Source: Rubrivivax sp. | GTDB taxonomy: Bacteria; Pseudomonadota; Gammaproteobacteria; Burkholderiales; Burkholderiaceae_C | Reading direction: 5' to 3' | DNA length: 64,000 nt | NCBI GenBank assembly: GCA_030653505.1 | Contig: JAURZK010000089.1 | Location: forward strand, 1-64,000 | In this document: positions 1 through 8,530 of the stretch, in pieces | Layout: the number at the start of each line of letters is the position of its first letter | Position numbering within the stretch: the first letter of the stretch is position 1 | Made by a program: the position numbers and the translations under genes | Notes under the pieces: generated by a model | Database searches by the model: none | Told to the model about the DNA's origin: nothing | What the model saw: the letters and a program-made list of their open reading frames with translations, nothing else

Positions 1-219
1 GCTGGCCTGCAGGTGCTCTACGCCGGCGAAACCGGCCAGCCAGGTGGCCAGCGCGGCGAACCCGGCCGTGGCACCGAGGCCGCGGCCCGTGACGACGTAG
101 GTGGCCAGGAGCACCAAGCCGAGCAGGAAGCCGGCCAGATAGGGGTTCATGAACGGCTTCGCCGCCGTCTTGTCGGTGTCGGCTGCGGTGTGCAGGCGCC
201 CGTGGGTCAGGGTGGTCAT
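1..219 (-). CDS. YeeE/YedE-family sulfur transporter, N-terminal part (cut by window edge)
   Basis: The first 73 codons of a gene that runs off the left edge. It begins at an ATG whose complement is at 217-219. The peptide starts MTTLTHGRLHT. From about residue 24 it has MNPYLAGFLLGLVLLATY, a hydrophobic helix followed by a small-residue-rich second helix. This is the usual N-terminal pattern of YeeE/YedE (DUF395) inner-membrane proteins, some of which import thiosulfate or carry sulfur species. It lies downstream of the sulfur reductase and rhodanese genes on the same strand. A hairpin and an FNR-like dyad separate it from them, so it may have its own promoter. The family call rests on an incomplete sequence and genomic context. 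Confidence 0.6.
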   Translation of the reverse strand, partial: MTTLTHGRLHTAADTDKTAAKPFMNPYLAGFLLGLVLLATYVVTGRGLGATAGFAALATWLAGFAGVEHLQAS

Positions 220-331
220 ATCAGGTTTGCTCCTATACCCGTCATGGTATCCGCGGCGGCGCCAGTGAACAGCCCGGCAGCACACAGACGCACCCCGCCG
301 TAGCCAATGCGGGCCGCCACATCGCAAAACG

Positions 332-345
332 CTGACAAATGTCAA
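332..345 (-). promoter_or_regulatory. FNR/Anr-like dyad upstream of the YeeE/YedE gene
   Basis: On the minus strand this reads TTGACATTTGTCAG, a TTGAC-N4-GTCA dyad with one mismatch in the outer half-site. It lies about 110 bp upstream of the transporter start. Similar dyads precede eight other units in this window. A site for an FNR/Anr/Dnr-type regulator is inferred; no regulator gene is present here. Confidence 0.45.
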
Positions 346-347
346 GG

Positions 348-368
348 CCCCGGGGCGGCGCCCCGGGG
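348..368 (-). terminator. GC-rich hairpin after the rhodanese gene
   Basis: A perfect 9-bp stem (348-356 with 360-368) with a 3-base loop lies 11 bp past the rhodanese stop codon on the minus strand. There is no clear U-run, so it may be a factor-dependent terminator or an mRNA-stabilising hairpin at the end of the psr operon. Confidence 0.4.
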
Positions 369-378
369 GTGCACGCGC

Positions 379-1770
379 TCAACGCGGCGTGATCTTGAAG
401 CTGCCGTTCTTGGCGACCTCGATCTCGTTGTTCAGGAAGGCGGCGTTGTAGCCCGCTTCCTTGAGCTTGTGGTAGGCCATCTCGGCGCGGATGCCGGTCA
501 GGCAATGCGTGACGATGCGCTTGTCCTTGGGCAGTTCGGCGAGGCGCGCGGCGAGTTCTTCGTCGGGGATCAGCACGGCGCCCTTGATCATGCCCTGCTG
601 GGCTTCGTCGGGGTTGCGCACGTCGAGGATGAGCACGTCGGCCGGCGTGTTCTTCGCCAGCGTCGTGAACTCGGCCATCGGCAGCGAACCGGCGCGCGGC
701 TTGGGCGCGTAGGCGATCTGTTTCGGCGCCGGCACACCGGACTCGACGGCGTAGCCCGCGGCCAGCCAGTCGACCATGCCGCCCTTGAGCACCAGCACGT
801 TCTTCTGGCCGGCCTTGATCAGTGCCTGGGCCACGGCCACCGCCTGCTCACCCCCGCGGCCGTCGTAGACGATCAATGGCGCATTCAGCTTCGGCGCAGG
901 CAGCGACTTGCGCACCGCCGCCATCTGCCCCACGGGCACCGAGACAGCGCCCTTGATGTGGCCGCTGGTGGCGTCGTCGGCGCTGCGCGCGTCGATCAGC
1001 ACGTGGGGGATGTCGCGGTCGACGTAGGCCGCCTTCACGAAGGTGGGCGTCGTGACGAGGTAGTTGCGCGTCTTCCACTCGGGCTCGCCTTCGCGGTAGA
1101 CACGCAGGTTGGTGTAGCCCATCAGCTGCGCCTTCTTCAGCGAGTTCGGGCTCAGCGTGCAGGTGATGCCGCCGCAGTAGAAGACGATCAACTGCGCCTT
1201 GTCCTTCGGCAGGCGGTCGACGAACTTGTCGAAGCCGATGAAGGGCAGATGGATGGCGCCCGGAATGGCGCCTTCCTGGTAACGCAAGAGCGGGCGCGAG
1301 TCGATCAGCGTGAAGTTGCCCTTTGCCGGGCCCTCGCCCACCAGCTTGGCCACGCCGGCGTAGTCGATGACGTTCTTCGGGTCGATCTTGACCGGGCCCT
1401 TGAAGTTGATCTTCGTCGCCGTCTTCACGCCGTCCTTGTCGGCCCAGGTCACGATGACCTCGTGGCGCTTCTTGGCGTCCCTGAGGTACTCGGGCTTCAT
1501 GGCCTTGCCGTCGTCGACGACCTCCAGCCCCGTGGCGTCGAAGCGCAGGATCTGAGGCGCCTTGCCGCCGACGTCGATCTGCATCGACAGCGACTTGAAT
1601 GCCGCCGAGTCGAAGTAGCCGCCGATCTGGTTGGCCTCGAGCTTGTGGCACGCGGCGCACATGCCGGGCTGCGGCGGTTTGGCCTGCTCTGCCGGCGCCG
1701 CGGCGGGCGCCTGTGCGAAGGCCATCTGTGCGCCCAGGGCGAGCGCGCCTATCAGTGTCTTGCGGAACAT
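379..1770 (-). CDS. Exported triple-rhodanese protein with a CXXCH haem-binding motif
   Basis: A 463-residue protein with a Sec signal peptide (about residues 1-19, cleavage near AFAQ). A single CAACH motif at residues 38-42 could bind one c-type haem. Three rhodanese domains follow. The first has a cysteine in the active-site loop (FYCGGITC), the second has aspartate at that place (IVYDGRGGE) and so is probably inactive, and the third has THCLTGIR. Rhodaneses carry sulfane sulfur. A periplasmic location beside a sulfur reductase suggests that it delivers or accepts polysulfide or thiosulfate sulfur. It is the fourth gene of the psrABC-like operon, 115 bp after psrC, with an AAAGG ribosome site. 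The substrate is not known from sequence. Confidence 0.8.
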   Translation of the reverse strand: MFRKTLIGALALGAQMAFAQAPAAAPAEQAKPPQPGMCAACHKLEANQIGGYFDSAAFKSLSMQIDVGGKAPQILRFDATGLEVVDDGKAMKPEYLRDAKKRHEVIVTWADKDGVKTATKINFKGPVKIDPKNVIDYAGVAKLVGEGPAKGNFTLIDSRPLLRYQEGAIPGAIHLPFIGFDKFVDRLPKDKAQLIVFYCGGITCTLSPNSLKKAQLMGYTNLRVYREGEPEWKTRNYLVTTPTFVKAAYVDRDIPHVLIDARSADDATSGHIKGAVSVPVGQMAAVRKSLPAPKLNAPLIVYDGRGGEQAVAVAQALIKAGQKNVLVLKGGMVDWLAAGYAVESGVPAPKQIAYAPKPRAGSLPMAEFTTLAKNTPADVLILDVRNPDEAQQGMIKGAVLIPDEELAARLAELPKDKRIVTHCLTGIRAEMAYHKLKEAGYNAAFLNNEIEVAKNGSFKITPR

Positions 1771-1885
1771 GGTTGCCTTTCAGGGAAGAACAGGGCTTGG
1801 CGGCAGCGGCTTTGTGCGTGGGTGACCGGCACTTGCCGTTCGGGCGTACCGGGAATCGGTTCGGGGTGTTTCTTCGTTCGGGTGT

Positions 1886-2938
1886 TCACGGCGCCATCGA
1901 CAGCACGGGCACGATCTCGCTCATCTGGCCGGCGTTGACCATGATCCAGCGCAGCGTGAAGCCGCCCGCCAGCACCAGCACGGCGGGCGCCACGGTATGC
2001 CTGACCTTGTGCGAGAGCTCCAGCGCCTGCCAGACCAGCGGCAGCACCACGCCGGCGATCACGACGCCGCCCCAGAAGGCCAGCGCGTACGGGCCGGTGG
2101 TGATGAGCGAGGCCGCCACCGCGTGCGAAGCCGACGTGGTGTACAGGTTGATGAGCAGGAGGGCGATGAACACCAGTTCGGCAACCAGGAACATCTGGTC
2201 GTAGCGCACCAGCGAGTGCGCCGTGTCCCTGTCGGGGTGCTGCTGCCCCATCGGCTGCAACATCGCCGAGAAGGCGCCGCCGATCAGGCCCTGGGGCGCC
2301 TGGCGGCCCTGCAGCAGCGTCGCGGCGATGTGCATGACGGCCACACCTGCCGACAAGCCCGAGACCAGGAACAAGGGGCCGAGGATGGCGCTGTTCCACA
2401 GCGGCCGCGCCACCATGGTGTTGAGCAGGATGCCGGTGTAGATGCCCAGACCGATGCCGAGCACCAGGTTGGCCCAGCCCAGCACGGAGATCCACTGCGG
2501 CTTGCCGACGATGGCGTCTGAGAACTTGTGCAGCACGGGCACCGTGCGGCCCAGCCAGGGCCAGGCGTCGGGCAGGCGGATGAGCGCCGAGACCAGCAGC
2601 ACACCGTAGACGATGATCAGCAGCCACGAGCCCCAGGCCATCGGCGAAGCGACCTGGAAGGTGGTGAAGATGCGCCAGGCGTAGAGCCGGTGCGTCAGGT
2701 CGAGCATCAGCGCCAGCATGCCGACGTTCAGCAGCACGAAGGCCAGCAGCGGCGTCTGCATAGAGAAGAAGCGCCGGCTGTCCTCGCCCCTGGCCAGGCG
2801 CAGCAGCGCCAGGCCGGCGATGACCATCATGCCGGCGACGATGCCGCCGATGAAGAGGTAGAGCGGGATCTCCCAGCTCCACACCTTGAGGTAAGGGTCG
2901 ATGAGCGGGTTGTGCCGGGTGGAGGTGATTTCGAGCAT
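1886..2938 (-). CDS. psrC: NrfD/PsrC-type membrane quinone-interacting subunit
   Basis: 350 residues, almost entirely hydrophobic helices, starting MLEITSTRHNPLIDPYLKVW. The family (PF03916 NrfD/PsrC) anchors periplasmic molybdopterin enzymes to the membrane and exchanges electrons with quinones without its own haem. It follows the Fe-S subunit gene by 13 bp and has a clear GAAGGAG ribosome site before its ATG, so translation in a psrA-psrB-psrC operon is well supported. The length and helix pattern are normal for the family. Whether the complex reduces polysulfide, thiosulfate or tetrathionate cannot be decided from this subunit. Confidence 0.85.
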   Translation of the reverse strand: MLEITSTRHNPLIDPYLKVWSWEIPLYLFIGGIVAGMMVIAGLALLRLARGEDSRRFFSMQTPLLAFVLLNVGMLALMLDLTHRLYAWRIFTTFQVASPMAWGSWLLIIVYGVLLVSALIRLPDAWPWLGRTVPVLHKFSDAIVGKPQWISVLGWANLVLGIGLGIYTGILLNTMVARPLWNSAILGPLFLVSGLSAGVAVMHIAATLLQGRQAPQGLIGGAFSAMLQPMGQQHPDRDTAHSLVRYDQMFLVAELVFIALLLINLYTTSASHAVAASLITTGPYALAFWGGVVIAGVVLPLVWQALELSHKVRHTVAPAVLVLAGGFTLRWIMVNAGQMSEIVPVLSMAP

Positions 2939-2951
2939 GACGGCTGCTCCT

Positions 2952-3491
2952 TCAGGTCAGGTAGAAGATGCGCGGCCGGGTGCCGGCTTCAGGCAGCAGC
3001 GTGTGGTGCTTGCGCGTGGCGAGCAGGGTGCGAACCTCGCTCTTCGGGTCGTCCAGGTCACCGAAATACATGCAATGCGTGGGGCAGACCGAGACGCAGG
3101 CCGGGTCCTTGCCCTCCTTCACGCGGTGCAGGCAGAAGGTGCACTTGTCGACGTAGCCTTCCGGGTGCACGAAACGCGCGTCGTAGGGGCAGGCGGCGAT
3201 GCAGGCCTTGCAGCCGATGCACCTGTTGGCCGTCACCTGCACGGTGCGGCCGAAGTCCTCGACGTGGCTGGCGCCGGTGGGGCAGCAGCTCACGCAGGGA
3301 GGGTTGTCGCAGTGGTTGCAGCGTTCTGTGCGGATCTCCATCGTGAGTGATGGGAAGCTGCCGCGCACCTCGGTGGCGATCCAGTCGCGGCAGTACCCTT
3401 GCGGCACATCGTTTTCGACCTGGCAGGCGACGACGCAGTCCTGGCAGCCCACGCACTTGCGGGTGTCGATGACCATTCCCAAGCGGGCCAT
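2952..3491 (-). CDS. psrB: Four-cluster ferredoxin-like subunit (PsrB/PhsB type)
   Basis: 179 residues with sixteen cysteines arranged as four [4Fe-4S] sites. The motifs are CVGCQDCVVAC, CNHCDNPPCVSCCP, CIGCKACIAACP and CTFCLHRVKEGKDPACVSVC. This is the standard electron-transfer subunit of DMSO-reductase-family complexes, wiring the molybdenum subunit to the NrfD membrane subunit. It has no signal peptide, as expected if it is co-exported with the Tat-dependent large subunit. Only one base separates its start from the psrA stop, so the two are translationally linked. The gene name is by analogy. Confidence 0.88.
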   Translation of the reverse strand: MARLGMVIDTRKCVGCQDCVVACQVENDVPQGYCRDWIATEVRGSFPSLTMEIRTERCNHCDNPPCVSCCPTGASHVEDFGRTVQVTANRCIGCKACIAACPYDARFVHPEGYVDKCTFCLHRVKEGKDPACVSVCPTHCMYFGDLDDPKSEVRTLLATRKHHTLLPEAGTRPRIFYLT

Positions 3492-3492
3492 G

Positions 3493-5691
3493 TCAGGCCT
3501 CCTTCACGATGGCGACGAAGTTCGTGTGGATGCTGGTCGCACCCATGATCGGATCCGTCTTGTAGAGGCTGTTCAGTTGCCCGGCGCTGGCGCCCTTGAG
3601 GTAGGCCGTCTTCATCAGCTTGCTGGTGTGGCCGAAGCCATAGACCATGTAGACGCAGTCGCCGCGGATGCGCTGCGTGGCCTTCACGCGGATGCGGCTG
3701 CTGAGCACGCCGTCCTGGTTCCTCAGCTTCACGTACTCGCGGTTCTGGATACCCAGCTTGGCCGCGGTGGCGGTGTTGACCCAGACCTCGTTCTCGGGCA
3801 TCAGGTCGTGCAGCAGCGGGTTGGTCTGCGTGCGGCTGAAAGTGTGGCCCGGTGCGCGGCCGGTGATGAGGCGGAAGTGGTCCGCGGGCGCCTCGGGGTG
3901 CCTGGTGTACTTGGGCACCGCGTCGAAGCCCTTCTCGACCAGTTGGTCGGACCAGAATTCGACCTTGCCGCTGGGTGTGTCGAAGCTCAGTGCCAGGCCT
4001 TCTTCGACCGTGATCGGCGTGTGCTCGGCCATGATCACGCCTTCGGTCTTCAGCTTTTCCCAGCTGTGGCCCGACTTCTCGACGCGGACCTTGAGGTAGT
4101 CCTCCAGGTCCTTGAAGGGCATGCACTCGGGTATGCCCAGCTTGCCCGCCAGTTCCTTGGCGATCCACCAGGCCGGCTTCTGGTCGTGCGGCGCTGCTAC
4201 CACCGGCTGGCGCAGCGCAGCCCAGCCATTGCGGCCGAAGCCGGTCAGCAGTTCGTCGTGACGTTCCAGGAAGGTGGTGTCGGGCAGGATCACGTCGGCC
4301 CAGCCGGCTATCTCGCTGGGCATGGTCTCGCACACCACCAGCAGGTCCAGGTTCTGGATCGCCTTGATGGTCTCTGCCTCGCTGGGCAGGGCCTGCATCA
4401 GGTTGGTGGAGTAGACGAACCAGCCCTTGATCGGGTAGGGCTTGCCGCTGATCGTGGCATCGCGGATCGCGGTGGTGACGCCTTCGTCGGCGAAGGGGTA
4501 GATGTCGCCTGAAGCGCCGTCCAGCCGCGGCTTGTCGTGTTCGGGGTAGGTGTTCAGGCCGTAGGGCGCGATCTTGATGCCCTGCGACACGAACATGCCG
4601 CCCTTGCGCCCGTAGTTGCCCAGCAGCGCGTTCAGCAACGCGATGCCGCGGCTGCGCTGCGTGTCGTCGCCGTACCAGTTGACACGGCGCCCGGGGTGCA
4701 CGATGGCCGCCGGCCGGTGGCTGGCCATCTCGCGGCCCGCGGCACGGATGAGTTCAGGCGAGACGTCGCATTCCGTGGCCGCCCACTCCACCGTGTTGTC
4801 CTTGATGGCGTCGACGAACTTGTCGAAGCCGTGGCCGTGTTCCTTCACGAAGGCCTGGTCGTAGCGGCCTTCCTTCACCAGCAGGTGGCACCAGGCCAGG
4901 ATCAGCGCCAGGTCGGTGCCGGGTTTCACCGGCAGCCAGTACTTGGCCTTGCTGGCCGCCACCGAGTAGCGCGGGTCGGCCACGATCACCGTGGCCCGGC
5001 GCTCCACCGCCTGCGCAAATTCCTGCACCTGCGAGTTGTGCATGTTCTCGCCCAGGTGCGAGCCGATGAGCACCAGGCAATCGGTATTCTTGATGTCGGT
5101 GGGCTCGGGTGAACCGACGCCGGTGCCATAGGTGAGCAGGTAACCCACGTCGCGCGGGCCGCGGCATTGCGCATACGACGGGCCGGCGTAATTCACCACA
5201 CCCCAGGTCCTCAGCACGTGCTGGAAGAAGCGCTGGCCGAAACCGTGGTTGAACAGGGCCATCGACTCCGCGCCGTGCTCGGCCTTGATCTTGTTCATCT
5301 TCTCGGCGACGAAGCCCAGCGCCTCGTCCCAGCTGACGGCCTTCCACTGTTCCTTGCCGCGCTCACCCACGCGCATCAGCGGCTGGCGCAGGCGGTCGGG
5401 GTCGTAGTGCGCGCCGACGGCACCGGTGCCGCGCGGGCACAGGCGGCCGTTGCTCTGCGGGTCGCGCGGGTTGCCTTCGAACTTCCAGAGCTTGCCGTCG
5501 CGCAGGTGGGCGATGCCGCCGCAGCGCCAGAAGCACATCTCGCAGAAGGTGGGGATCTGTGTCACGGTGCCGGTGGCGGCTTGCGCCGCCTGCGCCGAAC
5601 CGGTCAGGGCCGACCACTGCGTCGCGACACCGGTGGCGCCCAGGGTGGCGGTCGAGATGGCGAGAAAGCGGCGGCGTGAAAGCTGTGTCAT
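3493..5691 (-). CDS. psrA: Molybdopterin sulfur-compound reductase, catalytic subunit (PsrA/PhsA-like)
   Basis: 732 residues. A Tat signal (SRRRFLAIS near residue 5) directs folded export. C50, C53, C57 and C85 (CEMCFWRCG, LCPRG) bind a [4Fe-4S] cluster. C176 in SYAQCRGPRD is placed where a Mo-ligating cysteine is expected in the polysulfide/thiosulfate reductase branch. Molybdopterin-binding domains fill the rest. Together with psrB, psrC, a rhodanese protein and a YeeE/YedE protein, the likely substrate is polysulfide, thiosulfate or tetrathionate in the periplasm. The ATG is preceded by a GAGGA ribosome site and an FNR-like dyad about 110 bp upstream. Other members of this superfamily (arsenate, selenate) are less likely given the sulfur neighbours but are not excluded. 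Confidence 0.8.
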   Translation of the reverse strand: MTQLSRRRFLAISTATLGATGVATQWSALTGSAQAAQAATGTVTQIPTFCEMCFWRCGGIAHLRDGKLWKFEGNPRDPQSNGRLCPRGTGAVGAHYDPDRLRQPLMRVGERGKEQWKAVSWDEALGFVAEKMNKIKAEHGAESMALFNHGFGQRFFQHVLRTWGVVNYAGPSYAQCRGPRDVGYLLTYGTGVGSPEPTDIKNTDCLVLIGSHLGENMHNSQVQEFAQAVERRATVIVADPRYSVAASKAKYWLPVKPGTDLALILAWCHLLVKEGRYDQAFVKEHGHGFDKFVDAIKDNTVEWAATECDVSPELIRAAGREMASHRPAAIVHPGRRVNWYGDDTQRSRGIALLNALLGNYGRKGGMFVSQGIKIAPYGLNTYPEHDKPRLDGASGDIYPFADEGVTTAIRDATISGKPYPIKGWFVYSTNLMQALPSEAETIKAIQNLDLLVVCETMPSEIAGWADVILPDTTFLERHDELLTGFGRNGWAALRQPVVAAPHDQKPAWWIAKELAGKLGIPECMPFKDLEDYLKVRVEKSGHSWEKLKTEGVIMAEHTPITVEEGLALSFDTPSGKVEFWSDQLVEKGFDAVPKYTRHPEAPADHFRLITGRAPGHTFSRTQTNPLLHDLMPENEVWVNTATAAKLGIQNREYVKLRNQDGVLSSRIRVKATQRIRGDCVYMVYGFGHTSKLMKTAYLKGASAGQLNSLYKTDPIMGATSIHTNFVAIVKEA

Positions 5692-5797
5692 GGAGGTCCT
5701 CGGTGCACGGGCGCTGTTCCGGGCCAGTCTCCAGACACGACCTGCCGGGTACCGCCCTCAGATGCCCCCTACGGTATCGATGCGGCGCGCTCGGGGC

Positions 5798-5811
5798 ATG
5801 ACGTAGGTCAA
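5798..5811 (-). promoter_or_regulatory. FNR/Anr-like dyad upstream of psrABC
   Basis: On the minus strand it reads TTGACCTACGTCAT, TTGAC-N4-GTCA with the last base changed. It sits 107 bp upstream of the psrA start in the 207-bp gap between psrA and the TPR gene. This suggests oxygen-responsive control of the sulfur reductase. Confidence 0.5.
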
Positions 5812-5898
5812 CGAAGATTCGGGTTTTCCCTTAGTTCGACAGGCGCATCGAATACGGGCCCGCCAGCCTCAGCCACCGCAGGCCCTGACTTGGGTGTG

Positions 5899-7590
5899 TC
5901 AGAAGCGCGAACCGGTGGGCCGGCGCTCCGCGCCCCTGAAGGCCGACCCGGCTGCAGCGGCCGCCTTCGCCGCAGCTTCGGGCTGCCGCAACTGCCGCAG
6001 CGCCAGCGCCAGGCCCCCCAGTGACCAGCCGTTGCCCGGGTAATGGCGCAGGTCCTCGCGGTAGACCTCGGCGGCCGCGCCGGCCTGCCCCGCGGCCAGC
6101 AGCGCCGCGCCCAGCGCGTGGCGGGTGGGCGCCAGCCACAGATGCGGTTCGTCGTAGGCCAGCGTGTCCTCGGTGGCGGTGGCTTCGCGCAGCAGCGCCA
6201 CGGCGGCCCCGGGCTCGGCCTGCGCCAGCGCCAGTTCGGCGCGCAGCGTCAGCGTGGCCATGCGCGCCAGCTGTGCGGTCGGGTTGATGTTCTTGATGCG
6301 GAAATCCTGCAGCGCCGGGTCGGCCGCGGCGGCCTGCAGCCGCGCCAGTTCCTGTCGTGCGGCCTGCACCTGCCCGGTGCGTGCCAGGGCCGTGCCGCGT
6401 GCGAAGTGCCAGATGGCCAGCGGGTAAGGCGCCGGCCCGTCGGGCGGCAGCGTGCCGCGCAGCAGCGTGTCCCATTGGCCGAATCGCACCAGCGTGAAGT
6501 AGGGCAGCACGCCGTACTGCTGCACGATGGCCGTGCCGGGGTCGCGCCGCGCCGGGCCGCAGGCGGCGGGCCAGGCGGCCTGTGCCGCTTCCAGCGCCAG
6601 CGCCTGGCGCCCCGCCATGCCGGCCGCGGCCCACAGGAAGTGGTGGTTGTGCGCGACATAGCCCACGCGGTAGGCGCCTTGCGCGTCGACCTGCGCCAGG
6701 TAACGTTCATCGGCAGCGATGGAACGCTGGTTGGCACGGATCGCCGCGTCGAAGCGGCCGGTGCGCATGTCGATGTGCGAAGGCATGTGCAGCAGGTGGC
6801 CCGAACCCGGGTGGGCGTGCTGCAGCAAGTCGGCACTGGCGCGTGCACGTGCGGGATGCGGCGACGATTCCTGCAGGTGGATCCAGTAGTGGTGCGCGCC
6901 GGGATGGCGCGGCTGCAGTGCCATGGCCCGCTGCAGCAGGCGCTCGATCGATGGCGTCCATGGCTGCGGACGACCGTCAGGCAACCACCAGTCGTAGGGG
7001 TGCAGGTTGAGCAGCGATTCGGCGGCCAGCATGGCGACGTCGGCATCACGCGGGTAGCGCCGGGCCAGCGCCTGCAAACCCTCGGCGTAGGTCTCTTCGT
7101 CGATCTCGCGACCGGGCGGATGGCGCAGCGACAGCGCCTCTATCAGTGCGCGCCGCAACGGCGTGGCGCGCGCGGCATGCGCGCGCGCCTGGCGCAAGGC
7201 CTCCTGCACACGCGGCAAGGCCTCGGCCGTCATGTCGCTGTTGATGTTCGGGCCCAGGGCCCAGGCCAGGGCCCACCAGGCGCTTGCGCAGGCCGGGTCC
7301 AGCGCCACCGCAGCCTGCAGCGAACGCGCCGCTTCCTCGGGGTTGAAGCCGTAGACCAGCAGCACGCCCTGGTCGGCGTAACGCTGCGCCAACGTGTCGC
7401 GCGTCTCGACCGGGAAGCGCCAGCCGTCCAGCCCCTGCAGCAGCGGCGCCCTGCCCCCGTTGCCGGCGTAGGTGGCCGCGTCCCGCTGCATGCCCGCACG
7501 CCCGGCGCGAACGCTGCACAGCCCGGCGGCCAGCAGCAGCGCCCTGCGATGTTGCAGCTGGGGCATCGGCAGCTTCGGGCGGTGCGTCAT
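5899..7590 (-). CDS. Exported TPR-repeat protein of unknown function
   Basis: 563 residues if translation starts at the ATG complementary to 7588-7590. The frame stays open upstream, but the extra residues are low-complexity alanine/proline. Residues 1-35 look like a signal peptide (LQHRRALLLAAGLC). The rest is alanine-rich helical repeats of tetratricopeptide type, for example in the segments around AARSLQAAVALDP, AAIRANQRS and AAEVYREDLRHYPGNGW. A histidine-rich patch (HHYWIHLQE, HMPSHIDMRTG, NHHFLW) in the middle is a recurrent feature of a group of uncharacterised TPR proteins. No enzymatic motif was seen. It is monocistronic, upstream of the psr promoter region on the same strand. Confidence 0.65.
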   Translation of the reverse strand: MTHRPKLPMPQLQHRRALLLAAGLCSVRAGRAGMQRDAATYAGNGGRAPLLQGLDGWRFPVETRDTLAQRYADQGVLLVYGFNPEEAARSLQAAVALDPACASAWWALAWALGPNINSDMTAEALPRVQEALRQARAHAARATPLRRALIEALSLRHPPGREIDEETYAEGLQALARRYPRDADVAMLAAESLLNLHPYDWWLPDGRPQPWTPSIERLLQRAMALQPRHPGAHHYWIHLQESSPHPARARASADLLQHAHPGSGHLLHMPSHIDMRTGRFDAAIRANQRSIAADERYLAQVDAQGAYRVGYVAHNHHFLWAAAGMAGRQALALEAAQAAWPAACGPARRDPGTAIVQQYGVLPYFTLVRFGQWDTLLRGTLPPDGPAPYPLAIWHFARGTALARTGQVQAARQELARLQAAAADPALQDFRIKNINPTAQLARMATLTLRAELALAQAEPGAAVALLREATATEDTLAYDEPHLWLAPTRHALGAALLAAGQAGAAAEVYREDLRHYPGNGWSLGGLALALRQLRQPEAAAKAAAAAGSAFRGAERRPTGSRF

Positions 7591-7779
7591 GCCGGCAGTG
7601 TAGACAGCGCGCGGCGCGGCCGCCGCGGGCAGCGGCAGTGGCGCTGCGGCAACGCTTCGCCAACAACCCGGCAGCGCCATTGAGCGTGCTCATCGGCAGG
7701 CGTGGGGCCGGTGCCGAGGATCGAGTGGCAGGTGAACTCGAACAAGCCCGCCTGCGACTCAACTCTCTTGGAGGATGTC

Positions 7780-8433
7780 ATGCGCAAATCGCTTCTTACC
7801 GTTGCCTTCGGGCTGGCCATGCTCTCGCTGACTGCGGCCCACGCCCAGGGCGCACAGGGCTATGTCGGCGGCGGCCTCGGCTGGGGCAACATCAGTGTCG
7901 ACTGCAGCGGCGTGTCCAACTGCGACAAATCCAACAGCGGCGGCAAGCTCTACGGCGGCTACCGGTTCGCGAGCCAGTTGGCCGTGGAAGCCGTCTACAT
8001 CAACTGGGGCAAGGTGAAGGCCCAATCGACAGAACTCGTCTCGCTGCCCAACAGCGGCCGGGCGGTGCCGCTCGACAGCACCGTACCGATCATGGTGACG
8101 GTCGACGGCCAGCTGAAGGCCAGTGGCCTGGGCATCGGCCTGGCCTACTTCATGCCGTTCACGAGCGACTGGAACGGCGTGGCGCGCCTGGGGGTCATGC
8201 GCACCGACGGCAAGATCACGGGCACCGGCTCGGCCAAGGGCCTCACCTACAGCGAGAGCACGTCGAGGAAGTCGACCCTGGCCTACTTCGGTATCGGCGT
8301 CGGCTACAACCTGACGCCCAGCGTGGCGCTCACCGGTGAGGCCGACTTCTCGCGCGTCAAGTACGGCCTGGAAGGCGAATACGAGACCGACAACGTGCGC
8401 CTGATCTCGCTGGGCGTGCGTTATTCGTTCTGA
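7780..8433 (+). CDS. Outer-membrane beta-barrel protein (OmpW/OmpA-barrel-like)
   Basis: 217 residues. The start ATG is preceded by GGAGG, and a clear signal peptide ends at AHAQ (about residue 23). The mature part has alternating amphipathic strands with aromatic girdles (YVGGGLGWGN, LYGGYRF, VEAVYINWG, FGIGVGYNL) and ends in VRYSF. A terminal aromatic residue like this is recognised by the barrel-assembly machinery. The size suggests an 8-stranded barrel. There is no operon partner. The function (porin, adhesin or structural) cannot be told from sequence. Confidence 0.7.
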   Translation: MRKSLLTVAFGLAMLSLTAAHAQGAQGYVGGGLGWGNISVDCSGVSNCDKSNSGGKLYGGYRFASQLAVEAVYINWGKVKAQSTELVSLPNSGRAVPLDSTVPIMVTVDGQLKASGLGIGLAYFMPFTSDWNGVARLGVMRTDGKITGTGSAKGLTYSESTSRKSTLAYFGIGVGYNLTPSVALTGEADFSRVKYGLEGEYETDNVRLISLGVRYSF

Positions 8434-8530
8434 AGCCCGTGGCGCGTGGCGGCGGCCGCGCGCCGATCTGGACGCACCGGTGCGCCTGAAAGGTGCCGGC
8501 GCGGCTGACGTGTACCGAAAGGCATGCGGC

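Noticed and set aside
3493-5691. Periplasmic nitrate reductase or formate dehydrogenase as the identity of the molybdopterin enzyme
   Set aside because: The partner set (four-cluster ferredoxin plus NrfD), the rhodanese and the YeeE/YedE neighbour fit sulfur-compound reductases. No nap or formate dehydrogenase partner genes are present.
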